In this document: one piece after another, positions 42,170 through 52,277 of the stretch | How positions within the stretch are numbered: position 1 is the first letter of the stretch | Layout of the letters: every line of letters starts with the position of its first letter | Assembly (NCBI GenBank): GCA_039105265.1 | Contig: JAPFFF010000031.1 | Coordinates: 1,116,001-1,180,000 of the forward strand | Source: Tritrichomonas musculus | Lineage: Eukaryota; Parabasalia; Tritrichomonadida; Tritrichomonadidae | Length of the DNA stretch: 64,000 nt | Direction of reading: 5' to 3' | Notes under the pieces: model-generated | Seen by the model: only the letters and a program-made list of their open reading frames with translations | Databases searched by the model: none | Told to the model about the DNA's origin: nothing | Program-made: the position numbers and the translations under genes

Positions 42170-42183
42170 GTTGTTTGAAATGA
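41545..42183 (+). CDS. Left-arm copy of the helicase N-terminal part
   Basis: The 212-residue frame equals residues 1-208 of the full helicase at 44403-45545, including the Walker A APIGSGKST (45-53) and the DEAH box (158-161). It lies in the left terminal repeat and has only what the repeat covers, so it is a by-product of long inverted arms and not a separate gene. If transcribed, it would make the ATP-binding lobe alone. Confidence 0.7.
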   Translation: MTTKQYVDWNVFERLHVKSYEITYTKSAEEEITIEKAIKKFICQAPIGSGKSTAIRKWIYNTVPDNKFILIVPTINIAAEFYSKLYVALNNNHPENIDEMIKLCVKEGAFKEFKEAIKHFIPVVITTFSTASKCLGGIIEHFYHHQIDFNSEYTLLIDEAHLLLEHISLIEICREFNKVGLITATASDISCLSVFEEYEKINPLADIKCCLK

Positions 42184-43115
42184 ATAAATGAATAATGTCG
42201 ATTGAACGAATTGAATGGAATGTTGTTTGAAATGAATAAAATGAATAGAACGAATTGACCTTTTTGTGATATTATTGTAAGTGTTATTGAACGAATAGAA
42301 TGATGTTATTGAATGAAACTAGTGAACGAATAGATTGAATTGTTGTGAATAATATTGTAAGCGTTATTAAACAAATTGAATGATAGTATAGAACAAATTG
42401 ACCTTAATCTTAGCCTTACTTTGAATTAATAGAATGAACATGATTGCTGGGTTTAATATTATTGAACAAATTGAATCTAATTATTGGTATTGAATGAAAC
42501 GAATTGACTGGAATAAGGTTAGATCTAACCTGTAAACCTTAATGCAATTGACATAAATTGGCCTCTTATTTGACCTTTGTATTTGATTGGTCATTTGTTC
42601 ACTCCATTTTCTAGGAGCATATTGTGGTTGTTTAAATGAAAGCAGAGGTGACAAAAATATAGTGACAATTCACCTGTTCACCTCAGTATTTGGCCTCTTA
42701 TTTAGAAATGAAACGAGTGAACGGATTGAATGATAGTATTGAATGAAACGAATAAATGAATTGAATGATAGTATTGAACGAATTAAATGAACGAAATGAA
42801 ACGAGTGAATGAATTAAAAGAATTAAACGAATAAATAAATTGAATGATGTTATTGAATGAACATGATTGCTGGGTTTAATATTATTGAACAAATTGAATC
42901 TAATTATTGGTATTGAATGAAACGAATTGACTGGAATAAGGTTAGATCTAACCTGTAAACCTTAATGCAATTGACATAAATTGGCCTCTTATTTAGAAAT
43001 TGAATGAACGAATAGAATGAATTGAATGAACGAATAGAATGAATTGAGTGAATGAATAGAATGAATTGAATAAATAAGGTGACAAAAATGTAGTGACAAT
43101 TCACCTATTCACCTA
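42170..43115. repeat. GAATGAA/CGAATT minisatellite with a 140-bp direct repeat
   Basis: The region consists of short variable words (GAATGAACGAAT, GAATTGAATGA) and two copies of a 140-bp segment at 42432-42571 and 42855-42994, apparently identical. A second shared segment, AGGTGACAAAAATATAGTGAC plus CAATTCACCT, occurs near 42647 and 43078. No gene is supported; the long frames on the minus strand are by-products of the repeat. Confidence 0.8.
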
Positions 43116-44075
43116 ATGATTATTTTTGATTGATTATTACTTTTTTCTTGTTGTAGTTATTAAATATATAATTAATTACTCAGACGGTTATTATTCTAAA
43201 GAAATTATTCTGTTGGTTATTACTCAGACGGTTATTCTGTTAATAGTTATTCAAATGATTATTCAGAAGATGATATTCAAATAGTTATTTAGAAGATGTT
43301 ACTCAGATAGTTATTCAAATGATTATTCTGTTGATTATTATTATAAAGATTATTCAAATGATTATTCAAATAGTTATTCAGTTGATGATTATTCAAATGA
43401 TTATTCTATTGATGATTATTATTAAAATAGTTATTCGAATGATTATTATTCAAAAGATATTATTCAAATGATTATTATTTCGACGATTATTCTGTTGGTT
43501 ATTATTCAAATGATTATTCTATTGATGATTGTTATTCAAATAGTTATTCAAATGATTATTCTGTTAATAGTTATTCAAATGATTATTCAGAAGATGATAT
43601 TTAAACAGTTATTCTGTTGGTTATTATTCAGAAGATGATGTTCAAATAGTTATTCTGCTAGTTATTATTCAAATGATTATTCAGAGGATGATGTTCAAAT
43701 AGTTATTCTGTTGATGATTATTCCAAAGAAATTATTCAGACGGTTATTCAAATGATTATTCTGTTGATGATGTTCAAATAGTTATTATTCAAATAGTTAT
43801 TCTGTTGATGATTATTATTCATAAGATTATTCAAATAGTTATTCAAATGATTATTCTGTTGATGATTATTCCAAATAGTTATTATTCAGACGGTTATTCT
43901 GTTGATGATTATTCCAAATAGTTATTATTCAGACGGTTATTCTGTTGATGATTATTCAGAAGATGATATTCAAATAGTTATTACTCAGACGGTTATTATT
44001 TAGAAGATGATATTCAAATAGTTATTCAGAGGATGATTATTCTTCTGATTATTATTCAAATGATTGCTGAATTGC
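43116..44075. repeat. TTATTCAAATGATTATTC minisatellite
   Basis: Nearly a kilobase of units such as TTATTCAAATGATTATTCTG and TTGATGATTATTCAAATAG, in 9-15 base steps. Short stretches read on the plus strand as Asp/Tyr/Ser/Asn-rich peptide (YSNDYSVDDYSN) that shifts frame often. It may be a decayed repeat-protein gene or simple satellite DNA inside the element. Confidence 0.8.
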
Positions 44076-44162
44076 TTCATAGAATAAAAATATATAATTG
44101 AATGGTTTACATTTATTATTTATATTGAATAGTTTACATTTTATTATTTACTCTATCTTAAC

Positions 44163-44393
44163 TTAAATATATACTCTTTGCATTTTACCTTTCTCTCTGT
44201 TATATCTACTTCTTATTTCATATCCCTCAGGTACATCCTTCTCGTTTTTAAACCCAAAGTGCTGATATAACTGTTTTTTGCCATTAAACTCTCTGTTCAA
44301 ATCATTTTCGTTTATCAATATTGTATCCTTATTTGTTTCTTCCTCGAGCGAGGCGTTTGTCTCTTCAACAATAGCTTCTCCAATCTTGCTCAT
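44163..44393 (-). CDS. Small charged protein downstream of the helicase
   Basis: A 76-residue frame whose ATG lies 10 bases after the helicase stop, on the same strand. It is rich in Glu, Asn and Lys and has no recognisable motif. Position suggests co-transcription with the helicase or a remnant of its extension. It lies in the unique inner part of the element. Confidence 0.4.
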   Translation of the reverse strand: MSKIGEAIVEETNASLEEETNKDTILINENDLNREFNGKKQLYQHFGFKNEKDVPEGYEIRSRYNREKGKMQRVYI

Positions 44394-44402
44394 GTATCTT
44401 AA

Positions 44403-45545
44403 TCATGAATCTTTGTCCATTGATTGCCATGCATTAGCTCTCAATTGGTTTAATCTTGTCCTATATCTGTTCTTGGCTACCTTGTATGTAAACTTCTCTT
44501 CTGGTACCTTTACTTGTCTCATGTATAGATAAGCTGTTGAATTCTCGTTCCTGTTTCGTCCTACGAACTGTTCAACTGATGATACGGTATCTAATGGGGT
44601 CTGAATGAATATAGACAATAGATTTTCCTTCAGTGACTGCACTGATTGGATACATGAAGTAGCAATAACCATATCAACGTCCTCCGTGCTAACAAACTTG
44701 CCTTCATCACTTATCTCTACTTCCTTCTTATCAGAGTTGTACAATGCTTTATTAAGTTCATTGTCGATACACTCCTTTAATCGTTCACTTTCATTCTTGT
44801 CTTCTATCTTAATTAATATCTTATCATACCTCTTTTTCTCTTCTAGTACTTGCTTAGCTATAGTCTCTCTTTGCTCTTGCATATTGCTTCTCAGCTTGTA
44901 TAGATATATCGTTCTGTGGTATTTGATGTCGGCTAATGGGTTTATCTTTTCGTATTCTTCAAAGACTGATAAGCAAGAAATGTCAGATGCTGTAGCAGTA
45001 ATCAAGCCTACTTTATTAAACTCTCTACAGATCTCTATTAACGATATGTGTTCTAGTAGTAGGTGTGCTTCATCAATAAGGAGTGTGTATTCACTGTTGA
45101 AATCTATTTGGTGGTGATAGAAATGCTCTATGATTCCTCCAAGACACTTAGATGCGGTAGAGAATGTAGTTATAACAACAGGTATAAAGTGCTTGATGGC
45201 TTCCTTAAACTCTTTAAACGCCCCTTCCTTTACACATAACTTTATCATTTCATCTATGTTCTCGGGGTGATTGTTGTTTAATGCTACATACAACTTAGAG
45301 TAGAACTCCGCAGCGATGTTAATGGTAGGTACGATGAGTATGAACTTGTTATCAGGTACTGTGTTATAGATCCATTTCCTTATTGCTGTTGATTTGCCTG
45401 AACCAATAGGCGCTTGGCAGATGAACTTCTTTATGGCTTTCTCTATGGTTATCTCTTCTTCCGCACTTTTAGTATAAGTTATCTCATATGATTTAACGTG
45501 AAGGCGCTCAAACACATTCCAGTCAACATACTGTTTGGTTGTCAT
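44403..45545 (-). CDS. SF2 DEAH-type helicase, resembling viral origin-binding (UL9/OBP) helicases
   Basis: A 380-residue protein with superfamily 2 helicase motifs in order: motif I APIGSGKST (45-53), motif II LLIDEAHLL (155-163), motif III TATAS (183-187), and motif VI VEQFVGRNR at about 330-338. 'APxGSGKS/T' with DEAH and a short length is the pattern of herpesvirus-type origin-binding helicases and their relatives in protist genomes. It would unwind DNA during element replication. The first 208 codons and the whole upstream leader lie within the right terminal repeat, and the rest in unique DNA. The frame looks whole. Family assignment below SF2 is inference. Confidence 0.75.
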   Translation of the reverse strand: MTTKQYVDWNVFERLHVKSYEITYTKSAEEEITIEKAIKKFICQAPIGSGKSTAIRKWIYNTVPDNKFILIVPTINIAAEFYSKLYVALNNNHPENIDEMIKLCVKEGAFKEFKEAIKHFIPVVITTFSTASKCLGGIIEHFYHHQIDFNSEYTLLIDEAHLLLEHISLIEICREFNKVGLITATASDISCLSVFEEYEKINPLADIKYHRTIYLYKLRSNMQEQRETIAKQVLEEKKRYDKILIKIEDKNESERLKECIDNELNKALYNSDKKEVEISDEGKFVSTEDVDMVIATSCIQSVQSLKENLLSIFIQTPLDTVSSVEQFVGRNRNENSTAYLYMRQVKVPEEKFTYKVAKNRYRTRLNQLRANAWQSMDKDS

Positions 45546-45897
45546 TTGGACAAGAATAAAAACAAAAAAAAGAAAACAAATGATGTGTATTTGTGCTTAT
45601 GATGGTGTTGTGTTTGCTATGATAAGTAGATGTTTGTATGTTTACTAGGTTCTTAATGGTATTATACTTATGAAGGTAAATATTTGGTCACGTTACTGAC
45701 ACAAAATCTGACGCCTAGTATAGAAGCCTGTGGAAATTGTGTCATAGCGTGACCAATTGACACAGGGTATAGGCAGAGGGAACATAGCGACCGCGGCCGT
45801 ATGCGAAGCTCCAAGCGAAGGCGTGCCTGAGCTTGGCTGCGGAGCGTATAGGCGGTGGGAGAGAAGCAAACCACTGCCTATACTATACTACTAAAGT

Positions 45898-46781
45898 TTA
45901 AACTTACCATATCATATTAAAATTAAGCAATCTATTTTCAAAAAGTGCTTGTGGGTAATAATATATTATAGACAATCGTGTTTTACTTTTATACATCTAA
46001 TTTCAGGTATTAATCTCTGCGTTTTCAAAACAATTGTTAATATCCGATAATGAAGTTCCATGCATTTATACTATATATTTAGCGTTCTCTCGCTTCAAAC
46101 ATTATTTTCCATCGTTTTTTATATGTAATACATGTTGGAAAATCAGTATATACAAGTTTAAAAATGTTGATTATTTCAATAATATTCAATAAGTAATGCA
46201 ATAAATAAAAACAAACTATAATCAAATTAATCCTTATATAATATTGAGTTAAAATATATCATTATTACTTCTTTTCTTCTTTTTCAAAAGGAGAAATTAA
46301 GGTTTTTTTTTTTAAAAAAAAAAAAACAAAAATATAAACGTTCTTTTAAATAATCTAAACGTCCAACAATAGAAGAATGTTCATAAAGAGCGATCAATTA
46401 TTGAACTTTATAATTTAGCTTTATATTAATAATATAAATTAATAAAATTCTATCAAATCTGAGCAATTTCTTCTGTTGAATTACGGCTTTTTCTTCAAAT
46501 CTTACATTTATGGAAAGAGATAAATAACTAAGTAATAAAATACGCTATTTCAAACACAACATTTATATGAACCAAAGAAACAAGAAAAATAAAAAAAAAT
46601 GCTCGGATATTATTAAAAATTCGAATAGAATAAAATTGAAATGAATAAATAATTAATTGAAATTTCAATAAAAATAAAATTTTTTTTCTAATATTTTATT
46701 CAAATTTTTTAAAACAAAATCTTTGAATTGTATTGAAAAAGATTATGATAAGTTTTTTTATTTTTCCTCAAAGAATCCACA
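45898..46781. other. AT-rich DNA between two Polinton-type remains
   Basis: No coding frame or repeat end is seen. An A/T homopolymer block lies at about 46305-46325. The capsid-type gene cluster begins after it. Confidence 0.4.
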
Positions 46782-47303
46782 TCAAGCATGTTTCGTTTTC
46801 TGATTAAATATATCTTTATGACGAACCTTGGAGTATATATCACTACGTTTAGATGCTTCATTAGCTCCACATGCTGTAAGAAATGATTCTTCAGGACCGA
46901 AGTTCTGAGTGTAAATAGAGATACCATTAGCGAGAATTTCATATTTTTCAACAGTATCCATAGCGTCTTTAAATCCAACCCATAAACCATTAAATTCATG
47001 ATCACCTAACTTATCGAATTGGGCATCAATAGAAGAACTCAAAACACCATTGATTTTCAATTTCGCTTTGATGAATCCGTTATATAAATCAACGGTGTTA
47101 TCACAAGTGGGGCTGATGATAAATGTAGTGAATGAACCTGCATGAATAGGTGCTGATGGACTGTATGAAGCTTGAGCATCGATAACGTATTTCTTATTAG
47201 TGTCTGATATAGCTATAGCATTATCTACAACGTCGAAATAGCTTGCTACTTGAGTATTAACTTCAGCAGATATTTTGTGAAAGACTTCGTTGTTGAATGT
47301 CAT
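46782..47303 (-). pseudogene. Polinton major capsid-like protein, N-terminal portion (fossil)
   Basis: About 173 residues, beta-strand-rich, starting MTFNNEVFHKISAEVNTQVA and containing a FTTFIISPTCDN strand and a FNGLWVGFKDAMDTVEKYEI segment. Placement last in the block, after the basic and minor capsid-like genes, fits the double jelly-roll capsid protein of Polintons. The family's usual length is about 500-600 residues, so only part is present. Identification is by position and strand pattern, so it is tentative. Confidence 0.45.
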
Positions 47304-47348
47304 TTACTTGAGAGAAAAATATACATCTTATAACACATTAGTTAATAC

Positions 47349-47989
47349 TTAACGACGTATACGAGATCTAAATACGTGTTCTACAGGTTCTTGAATACTG
47401 AGATCCGTATTGCAAGTAGATTCAGATTCTTCTTCTCGAGGAGGGGATTCTTGAGGTACTTCTGGAATGAGCTCTGGAACGTATTTACTACGGATACGAG
47501 ATTTCGATAATTCTTTATTGACGACGTGCTTGATATATTGCTTCTGCTCTTTCTTAAATCTATCATTACGTTGTTCTTCACCGAGATTTCGCAGTTGCTC
47601 GAGTATCTCGAGATTAATACCATTTGCCGTGCAAAGTTCCCTTTGGGAATGTACTTCACTATTGTGAATTGTTTGCGGAACAAAGTTTCCATCTAAAGTA
47701 GAATCATTATTGCGAATGCTTCGACGAGGTAACTGTTTCACTAAAGGAATCTCTTGATTATTGATTTCAACAGTATCTTCTTGCGTATCATAGTTTTGAA
47801 TGGTGTCAACGGACTGCTTTTCAGTTTTATTATCCCTCAACTTCACTATATATTTTCCCTCTTTTTTCGTTGGAAACACTTCATACTCAGGATCTTTGAT
47901 ACCTTGAATCCATCGTTGAATTATTTGATTTCTCTACACTCCACGTACGTACTTGCTCTTCGAAGAAGAGGTTTCTTTGAAACTCATTT
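47349..47989 (-). pseudogene. Charged Polinton cargo/structural protein (fossil)
   Basis: A hydrophilic product rich in Arg, Lys, Glu and Asn, with an RRSIR stretch and a C-terminal SRIRR. No enzyme motif is seen. It lies within the capsid block and is read in the same direction. It is degraded. Function is unknown; a scaffold or core role is possible by context. Confidence 0.35.
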
Positions 47990-48050
47990 AATTTTCAACA
48001 AAAATATCATTACCTACAATACTCACTTATTTGCTTTTTGCAAACTTTGT

Positions 48051-48260
48051 CTATGACAAACGTTTGTTTTTACGAGTTTTCGATTTGCTTTTACGAGTTT
48101 TGATATACGGTGCTGTTGCAGCATATGTATTAGTGTTCTCATGATATTGCTTCGTTGAAGATCGCGGTCTAGTGATTTCATTATACATAGTACCCGGACC
48201 CGATACAATAACAGAATTACTCGATCGATATGCATTCGTTCTCGAATTGTAATAACTCAT
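48051..48260 (-). pseudogene. Small Arg/Lys/Tyr-rich core-like protein (Polinton fossil)
   Basis: About 69 residues starting MSYYNSRTNAYRSSNSV and ending in a Lys/Arg cluster (KTRKSKSKTRKNKR). Small, very basic proteins of this kind are found beside capsid genes in Polintons and adenoviruses, where they bind packaged DNA. The assignment is from size, charge and position. Confidence 0.4.
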
Positions 48261-48270
48261 TTCATTTACG

Positions 48271-48675
48271 TTAAATACCTTTGAATGGAATCGCCTTACT
48301 CGATCTCTTTCGGGAATCCGCTGCTGCTTGAGCTGTTGGCGATCCACCTGATTTCAATTCACCTTTAGCGAACTGCTCACTAATCTTCACTAACTTATCA
48401 GTTATAGATCCCTTCGGTATATGACTGAATATATTTGCATCTGTTGAAGTAATAGTCCCTAACGCAGGATTGAATGCAGTTGCAAATGGAGTTATCGCAT
48501 GTAACACAGTTCCGACAGCTTTAGGATTATTCATAGCATAATTCTTAGCTCCAATCAACCCCTTTTTCGTTGCATTCCATACTCTATGCGCTACATTCTT
48601 AGCACCAATGAGTCCTTGATGTACATCATTCTTAAGTCTATTCCATCCACTAGTAATGAAACTCTTGAATCCCAT
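48271..48675 (-). pseudogene. Minor capsid/membrane-active-like protein (Polinton fossil)
   Basis: About 134 residues. The N-terminus is an amphipathic helix (MGFKSFITSGWNRLKNDVH) followed by two copies of GLIGAKN about 20 residues apart. The middle is Ala/Gly/Thr-rich. This resembles the minor capsid proteins (adenovirus pVI-like, PX) encoded next to the packaging ATPase in Polintons. Similarity is by pattern only. Confidence 0.45.
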
Positions 48676-48703
48676 GTTTATAAAACATAAAAATACCTAG
48701 TGT

Positions 48704-49520
48704 TTATTCTTCAAAATGCGATTCATTTGCTGTGATATTAATGATGAATCTATCATGTTGACCCTTATGATTTAAATACTCTAATGTTGTAGATTTAATA
48801 TCGAGATTGTTAGGTGTTTGTTGAAGCATCGATGTGAAATCTTCTTTACTGAATCCGCAGTAATATATAATATCAGTCGCTAATCTCTTAACGTTGAGAT
48901 GAACAAATCGTAATGTCTGTAGTGCTATGATACACGTTAAATTAAAGTGTCGTGTCTTAGTAAGTAATCGACATAACTCTGAGTTTCCATTCTTTAATAG
49001 TGGGGATCCAGCAGCATCATCAAGTACAAGCAATGTGTTATACGGATACGAAGCCGTTTGATGTTGCACTAGCTTACAAGCGATATATGCTATTCTATCT
49101 TCAATTTCCATTAAGAAATGCTTCGAAATAATTCTCGCCATCTCTTCATTCGTTTCCATCATCTTTGATAACACATGCTTCACCATAGCATAGTACTTGA
49201 GTTTTCGTTTGAGATGTCTTTTGAGATATGGAAGGAGATTCTCTTCTTTAATGTATTCGTTAGGTGTCTTCACATTCTTCGATAACACTTCTGCAGTCTT
49301 ATCTAGTTTCCCTGATGTAGAGCAGAAAATAATTTTACTGTAATACGGTTTCGTGAATAGTCGCTCTGTTATCATGATGTAACACCATATCCAAAATGAT
49401 TTACCCGCTCCTCATCTTACCTATAAGGAAATAGATACCGTTAGTTGAGAATGGATACTCGGGACTGAGAGGTCTTATTAATGCCATCTCAATATCACGT
49501 TGATTTTTACGTAATGTATC
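48704..49520 (-). pseudogene. Genome-packaging ATPase of a Polinton (FtsK/HerA type, fossil)
   Basis: The readable 223-residue part contains the Walker B strand NTLLVLDDAAGS and, further on, a TRHFNLTCIIALQTLRFV strand typical of sensor motifs in viral A32-like packaging ATPases. P-loop-like text lies upstream in the same region. This enzyme pumps DNA into capsids in Polintons, NCLDVs and virophages. It is the most secure identification in the block. The gene is not whole. Confidence 0.6.
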
Positions 49521-49576
49521 TTCGATAACGTTGATTTTTTGTGATAATCACTTTTTGACTAACTCTATGAAATAAA

Positions 49577-50023
49577 ATGAAAAGATTTCTCTCTGATATT
49601 TCACGTAAAGGTCTTTTTATTGGCTATCAAACATTATTACAACTTTTCCCAATTGAAATTTTCTCTGATTCAAAAGTTGAAACACACTGGATTACTCCAG
49701 CCGTTACAATTCATGATTACCCAAGATTCGAATGGCGTGGCTTTATGGTTGATGCATCTAGACATTTTGCAACAATTGAAACTCTGAAATCAACTATTGA
49801 TGGAATGGCTCTTAATAAAATGAATTTACTTCATCTCCACCTTGTTGATGATCAGGGATGGCGTATTGATGTTAAGAAGTATCCCAAAACTTGTCGAAGT
49901 TGGTTCTGTTCGTAAACAATCACCAGTTATGTGGCATCGTTATCAATTAGACGGCACCAAATATGGCCCATTTTACTATACACAAGACGAATTGCGCGAT
50001 TTACAGATACTAATTTAATATCG
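49577..50023 (+). pseudogene. Fragment of GH20 beta-N-acetylhexosaminidase
   Basis: The frame reads GLFIGYQTLLQLFP, then PRFEWRGFMVDASRHFATIE, then IDGMALNKMNLLHLHLVDDQ and GWRIDVKKYP. These are hallmark segments of family 20 hexosaminidases just before the catalytic Asp-Glu. A frameshift follows at about 49886-49895 and the text continues KLVEVGSVRKQSPVMWHRYQ and YGPFYYTQDELRDL. Sequence before residue ~6 and after 50020 is not GH20, so both ends, including the catalytic Asp-Glu pair, are lost. The enzyme releases terminal GlcNAc/GalNAc; trichomonads secrete several. The 5' break coincides with the edge of the Polinton fragment. Confidence 0.8.
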
Positions 50024-50309
50024 TAACGTAATTTTTTATCGTAACGTTATTTTTTTTATTAGAAAATTTTTAAAATATAAAAATCTAATTTTCTAAATAT
50101 GTATTGAAGATAATTTATTATAAATTATATCAATATATTTGTTACGTAATAAGTAATATATCATATCATAATAAATATGAAATTCTTCCATATTGAGTGA
50201 GTTTTTCATTAAATTAAACAAAAAAATAAAAATGAATTATTTCATGATACATCGAATTACCTTTCAATTTAAACAAATACATAGCATCTATATGCAATAG
50301 CAATTAATA
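50024..50309. other. AT-rich spacer
   Basis: Two copies of TATCGTAACGT near 50022 and 50038 lie just after the hexosaminidase fragment. Nothing else is seen. Confidence 0.4.
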
Positions 50310-51394
50310 TTTCTTCATAGTGATTAATTGTAAAACTATTCGATTGTGATAAAATAGAACAAAACAAAATTAAACGACCGTTTAAAATTATATTAAAAAA
50401 TAAATGTGTCTTTTTAGCAAGCTTAAGTTATTAAAATCAATTGATATTTTAATATATATAACCCATATTATAAATAAGTATATATCCGGATTAAATTCTA
50501 TTATTTATGTTTTCTTTCTTATGAAAATTTTTAATTATTTGTTTTTTAAATTTCTCAATAATAAGAACCTCAGTAATTTTTATAAAAATCAGTATTATCT
50601 TCAATCATTCAGTATTAATTGCATATAACAGCTTATATATTTCTAATAATTCATGAAAATAATATTTTATAAATGAGATATGTGCATTTTGATTGAAACA
50701 AGCAAAATTTCATAAATATTTCAAACGTACATGAAAACTTTTTTAATTATTTTTTTCGAAGAGAATTTTATATATCAAATGTTTTAGGCTAGTATTTAGA
50801 TATTAAAGACTCCTTAAGAAACTTTAATTCCTTTTTCATTCATATTTTTTTTTAAAAAAATAATTATTTATTTAATATAAAATTTTTCATAAAAACAACT
50901 CAATAACGCAAATTAAAACATTTATCATGACATTTATTTGTCTCTATCGATGTTTTAAACCATATTTTTTTCTGTAAATAGTAAACAAAAATTTGGAGAA
51001 AATAAGAATTTTAAACTTTTCACAGTTGTTCGAATAATCTAACTTTTTTTGTTCTCCTTCCTATTTTTTCATGATATAATTATTAATATTATTGATAGTT
51101 CACTGCCAACTATTATAACATATTTGCTATTTTAGAAAAAATCCTATAGGAAACTTTAAAAATAGATCACCTTGTTTTTGATTCTATATTTGAAAAATTT
51201 ACATAAATAAACTGTCTTTTTGAATTCAAAAGTAAATGTTAGAATTACAAATGTATTGTATTTTGTCTATAAATCTAAAAATATGGTATTCTTTTAAATA
51301 TAATAAGGACTATTCATAGAAATACTATATTTTATTTTTTAATATAATTTTAAACGGTCGTTTAATTTTGTTTTGTTCTATCACTATGAAGAAA
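50310..51394. mobile_element. 1.1-kb inverted-repeat transposon with AAACGACCGTTT core
   Basis: TAGAACAAAACAAAATTAAA plus CGACCGTTTAAAATTATATT at 50354-50400 recurs inverted at 51331-51381, and both are bordered outside by TTTCTTCATAGTGA (50310) and its inverse (51381-51394). The left arm has about 30 extra bases between these blocks. The near-palindrome TTAAACGACCGTTTAA sits in each arm. The inside is AT-rich without a credible gene. No certain target duplication was found; the family is unassigned. Confidence 0.7.
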
Positions 51395-52115
51395 GTGGAA
51401 TTGTTCTCCACTTTCATTTACGTCTTTAATAACGAGATCTTTAAGAGTTCCATCACATCCATCTCGTTATTGCTGAATAATCTGATGATGATAAAACACC
51501 CCCTGTAATTTCAACGTGACTGCTTGACTTAAAAAAAAGCAATTTCCTCTTGTATCTTTCATGATTAAAGTTCCAGCAAAAACTGATATTGTTGTATCTT
51601 GGCAATCAAAAATTTCACATTCACTAACAAGCGTGTGAAAAGAATCACTTATTGTGATGGCTGGACGTTTGAGCTCTGAAAAAGTACATTTTTTGATATC
51701 ATAAAATATACGCTAGCAGAACCATTCCTTTTGAAGGTACATGAATCAACAAAAAAGAGTTGTTTCTTCTTTGACATATATGCCGTTCGATTTGGAATCA
51801 TGCAAGCTTGAAGATGTAACACTAACATTGTTTGATCCGGATGAAAAAATGCATGAATTTTCTGTATTAGAAAATTCAGAATTTGTGACTGTTAGTTTTG
51901 TATCTTCAGCAACTAGGATACCAATATAATTTGAGCTTATGATTTTTTGAATTAGTAGTTTGATCATTTTGCATTATACAATTTTCAAAAGTAACAGTAG
52001 AATGCTCGATTTCAATTGCACCATTAAAATGTAAATTTCGTAATACTACTTTTGATATAGAATGAATTATTAGTTTTGCGCATTTGTAAACGAAATCAAC
52101 GTATTTTAACGTAAG
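51395..52115 (-). pseudogene. Decayed right-handed beta-helix protein
   Basis: The minus strand gives STVTFENCIMQND, then SSNYIGILVAEDTKLTVTNS, EFSNTENSCIFSSGSNNVSV and HDSKSNGIYVKEETTLF, followed in other frames by ITISDSFHTLVSECEIFDCQ and TTISVFAGTLIMKDTRGN. These are parallel beta-helix (PbH1) rungs very like those of the 60965 gene. Several stops and frame changes interrupt them. Its 3' end is cut by, or lies next to, the transposon at 50310-51394. Without its C-terminus a RING domain cannot be checked. Confidence 0.65.
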
Positions 52116-52277
52116 AAAAATAGCAGAAATTCAAAAGATTTGAATTAGAAAAAAAAAAAAATGTCTTTTTTTGAATAGAATTATAAAACTTTTGAGAAGA
52201 AAAAATTCAAAAGAATTTCACAAATTTTTCTTTTTAAAAAGTTTTTTTTTTTTCAGAACATAAATGCACATGAATTT

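Larger units (their letters stand above)
41198..45892. mobile_element. 4.7-kb Polinton-like element with 972-bp inverted repeats and a UL9-like helicase
   Basis: The ends begin AGTAGTATAGTATAGGCAGT and finish with the inverse, so the element starts in AG and ends in CT as Polintons do. It is flanked by AAAGT at 41193-41197 and 45893-45897, or TAAAGT if one T is shared (Polintons make 6-bp duplications). Arms of 972 bp are equal in length and, wherever I compared them, identical, so the insertion is young or the arms have been homogenised. Base composition is far richer in G+C than the host flanks. Contents: one helicase gene, a small frame after it, and minisatellite-like DNA. No polymerase, integrase or capsid genes are present, so it is a non-autonomous or satellite-like form. 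Confidence 0.75.
46782..49550 (-). mobile_element. Fossil Polinton (Maverick) fragment: capsid and packaging gene cluster
   Basis: On the minus strand the order is packaging ATPase, minor capsid-like protein, small basic protein, a charged protein, and a major capsid-like protein. This is the morphogenesis block of Polintons. Polymerase, integrase, protease and both terminal repeats are absent. The unit looks worn, with a few breaks, and ends abruptly against a hexosaminidase fragment at about 49560. Age: moderately old, as the frames are still largely readable. Its G+C content and codon use resemble the helicase element next to it, so both may derive from the same Polinton family. Confidence 0.65.

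Noticed and set aside
42698-43104. Ser/Phe/Ile-rich minus-strand frames in the helicase element core
   Set aside because: They follow the GAATGAA minisatellite and lack normal composition.
42170-44075. CRISPR-like array
   Set aside because: Units are variable in length with no constant repeat-spacer structure, and the DNA is eukaryotic.
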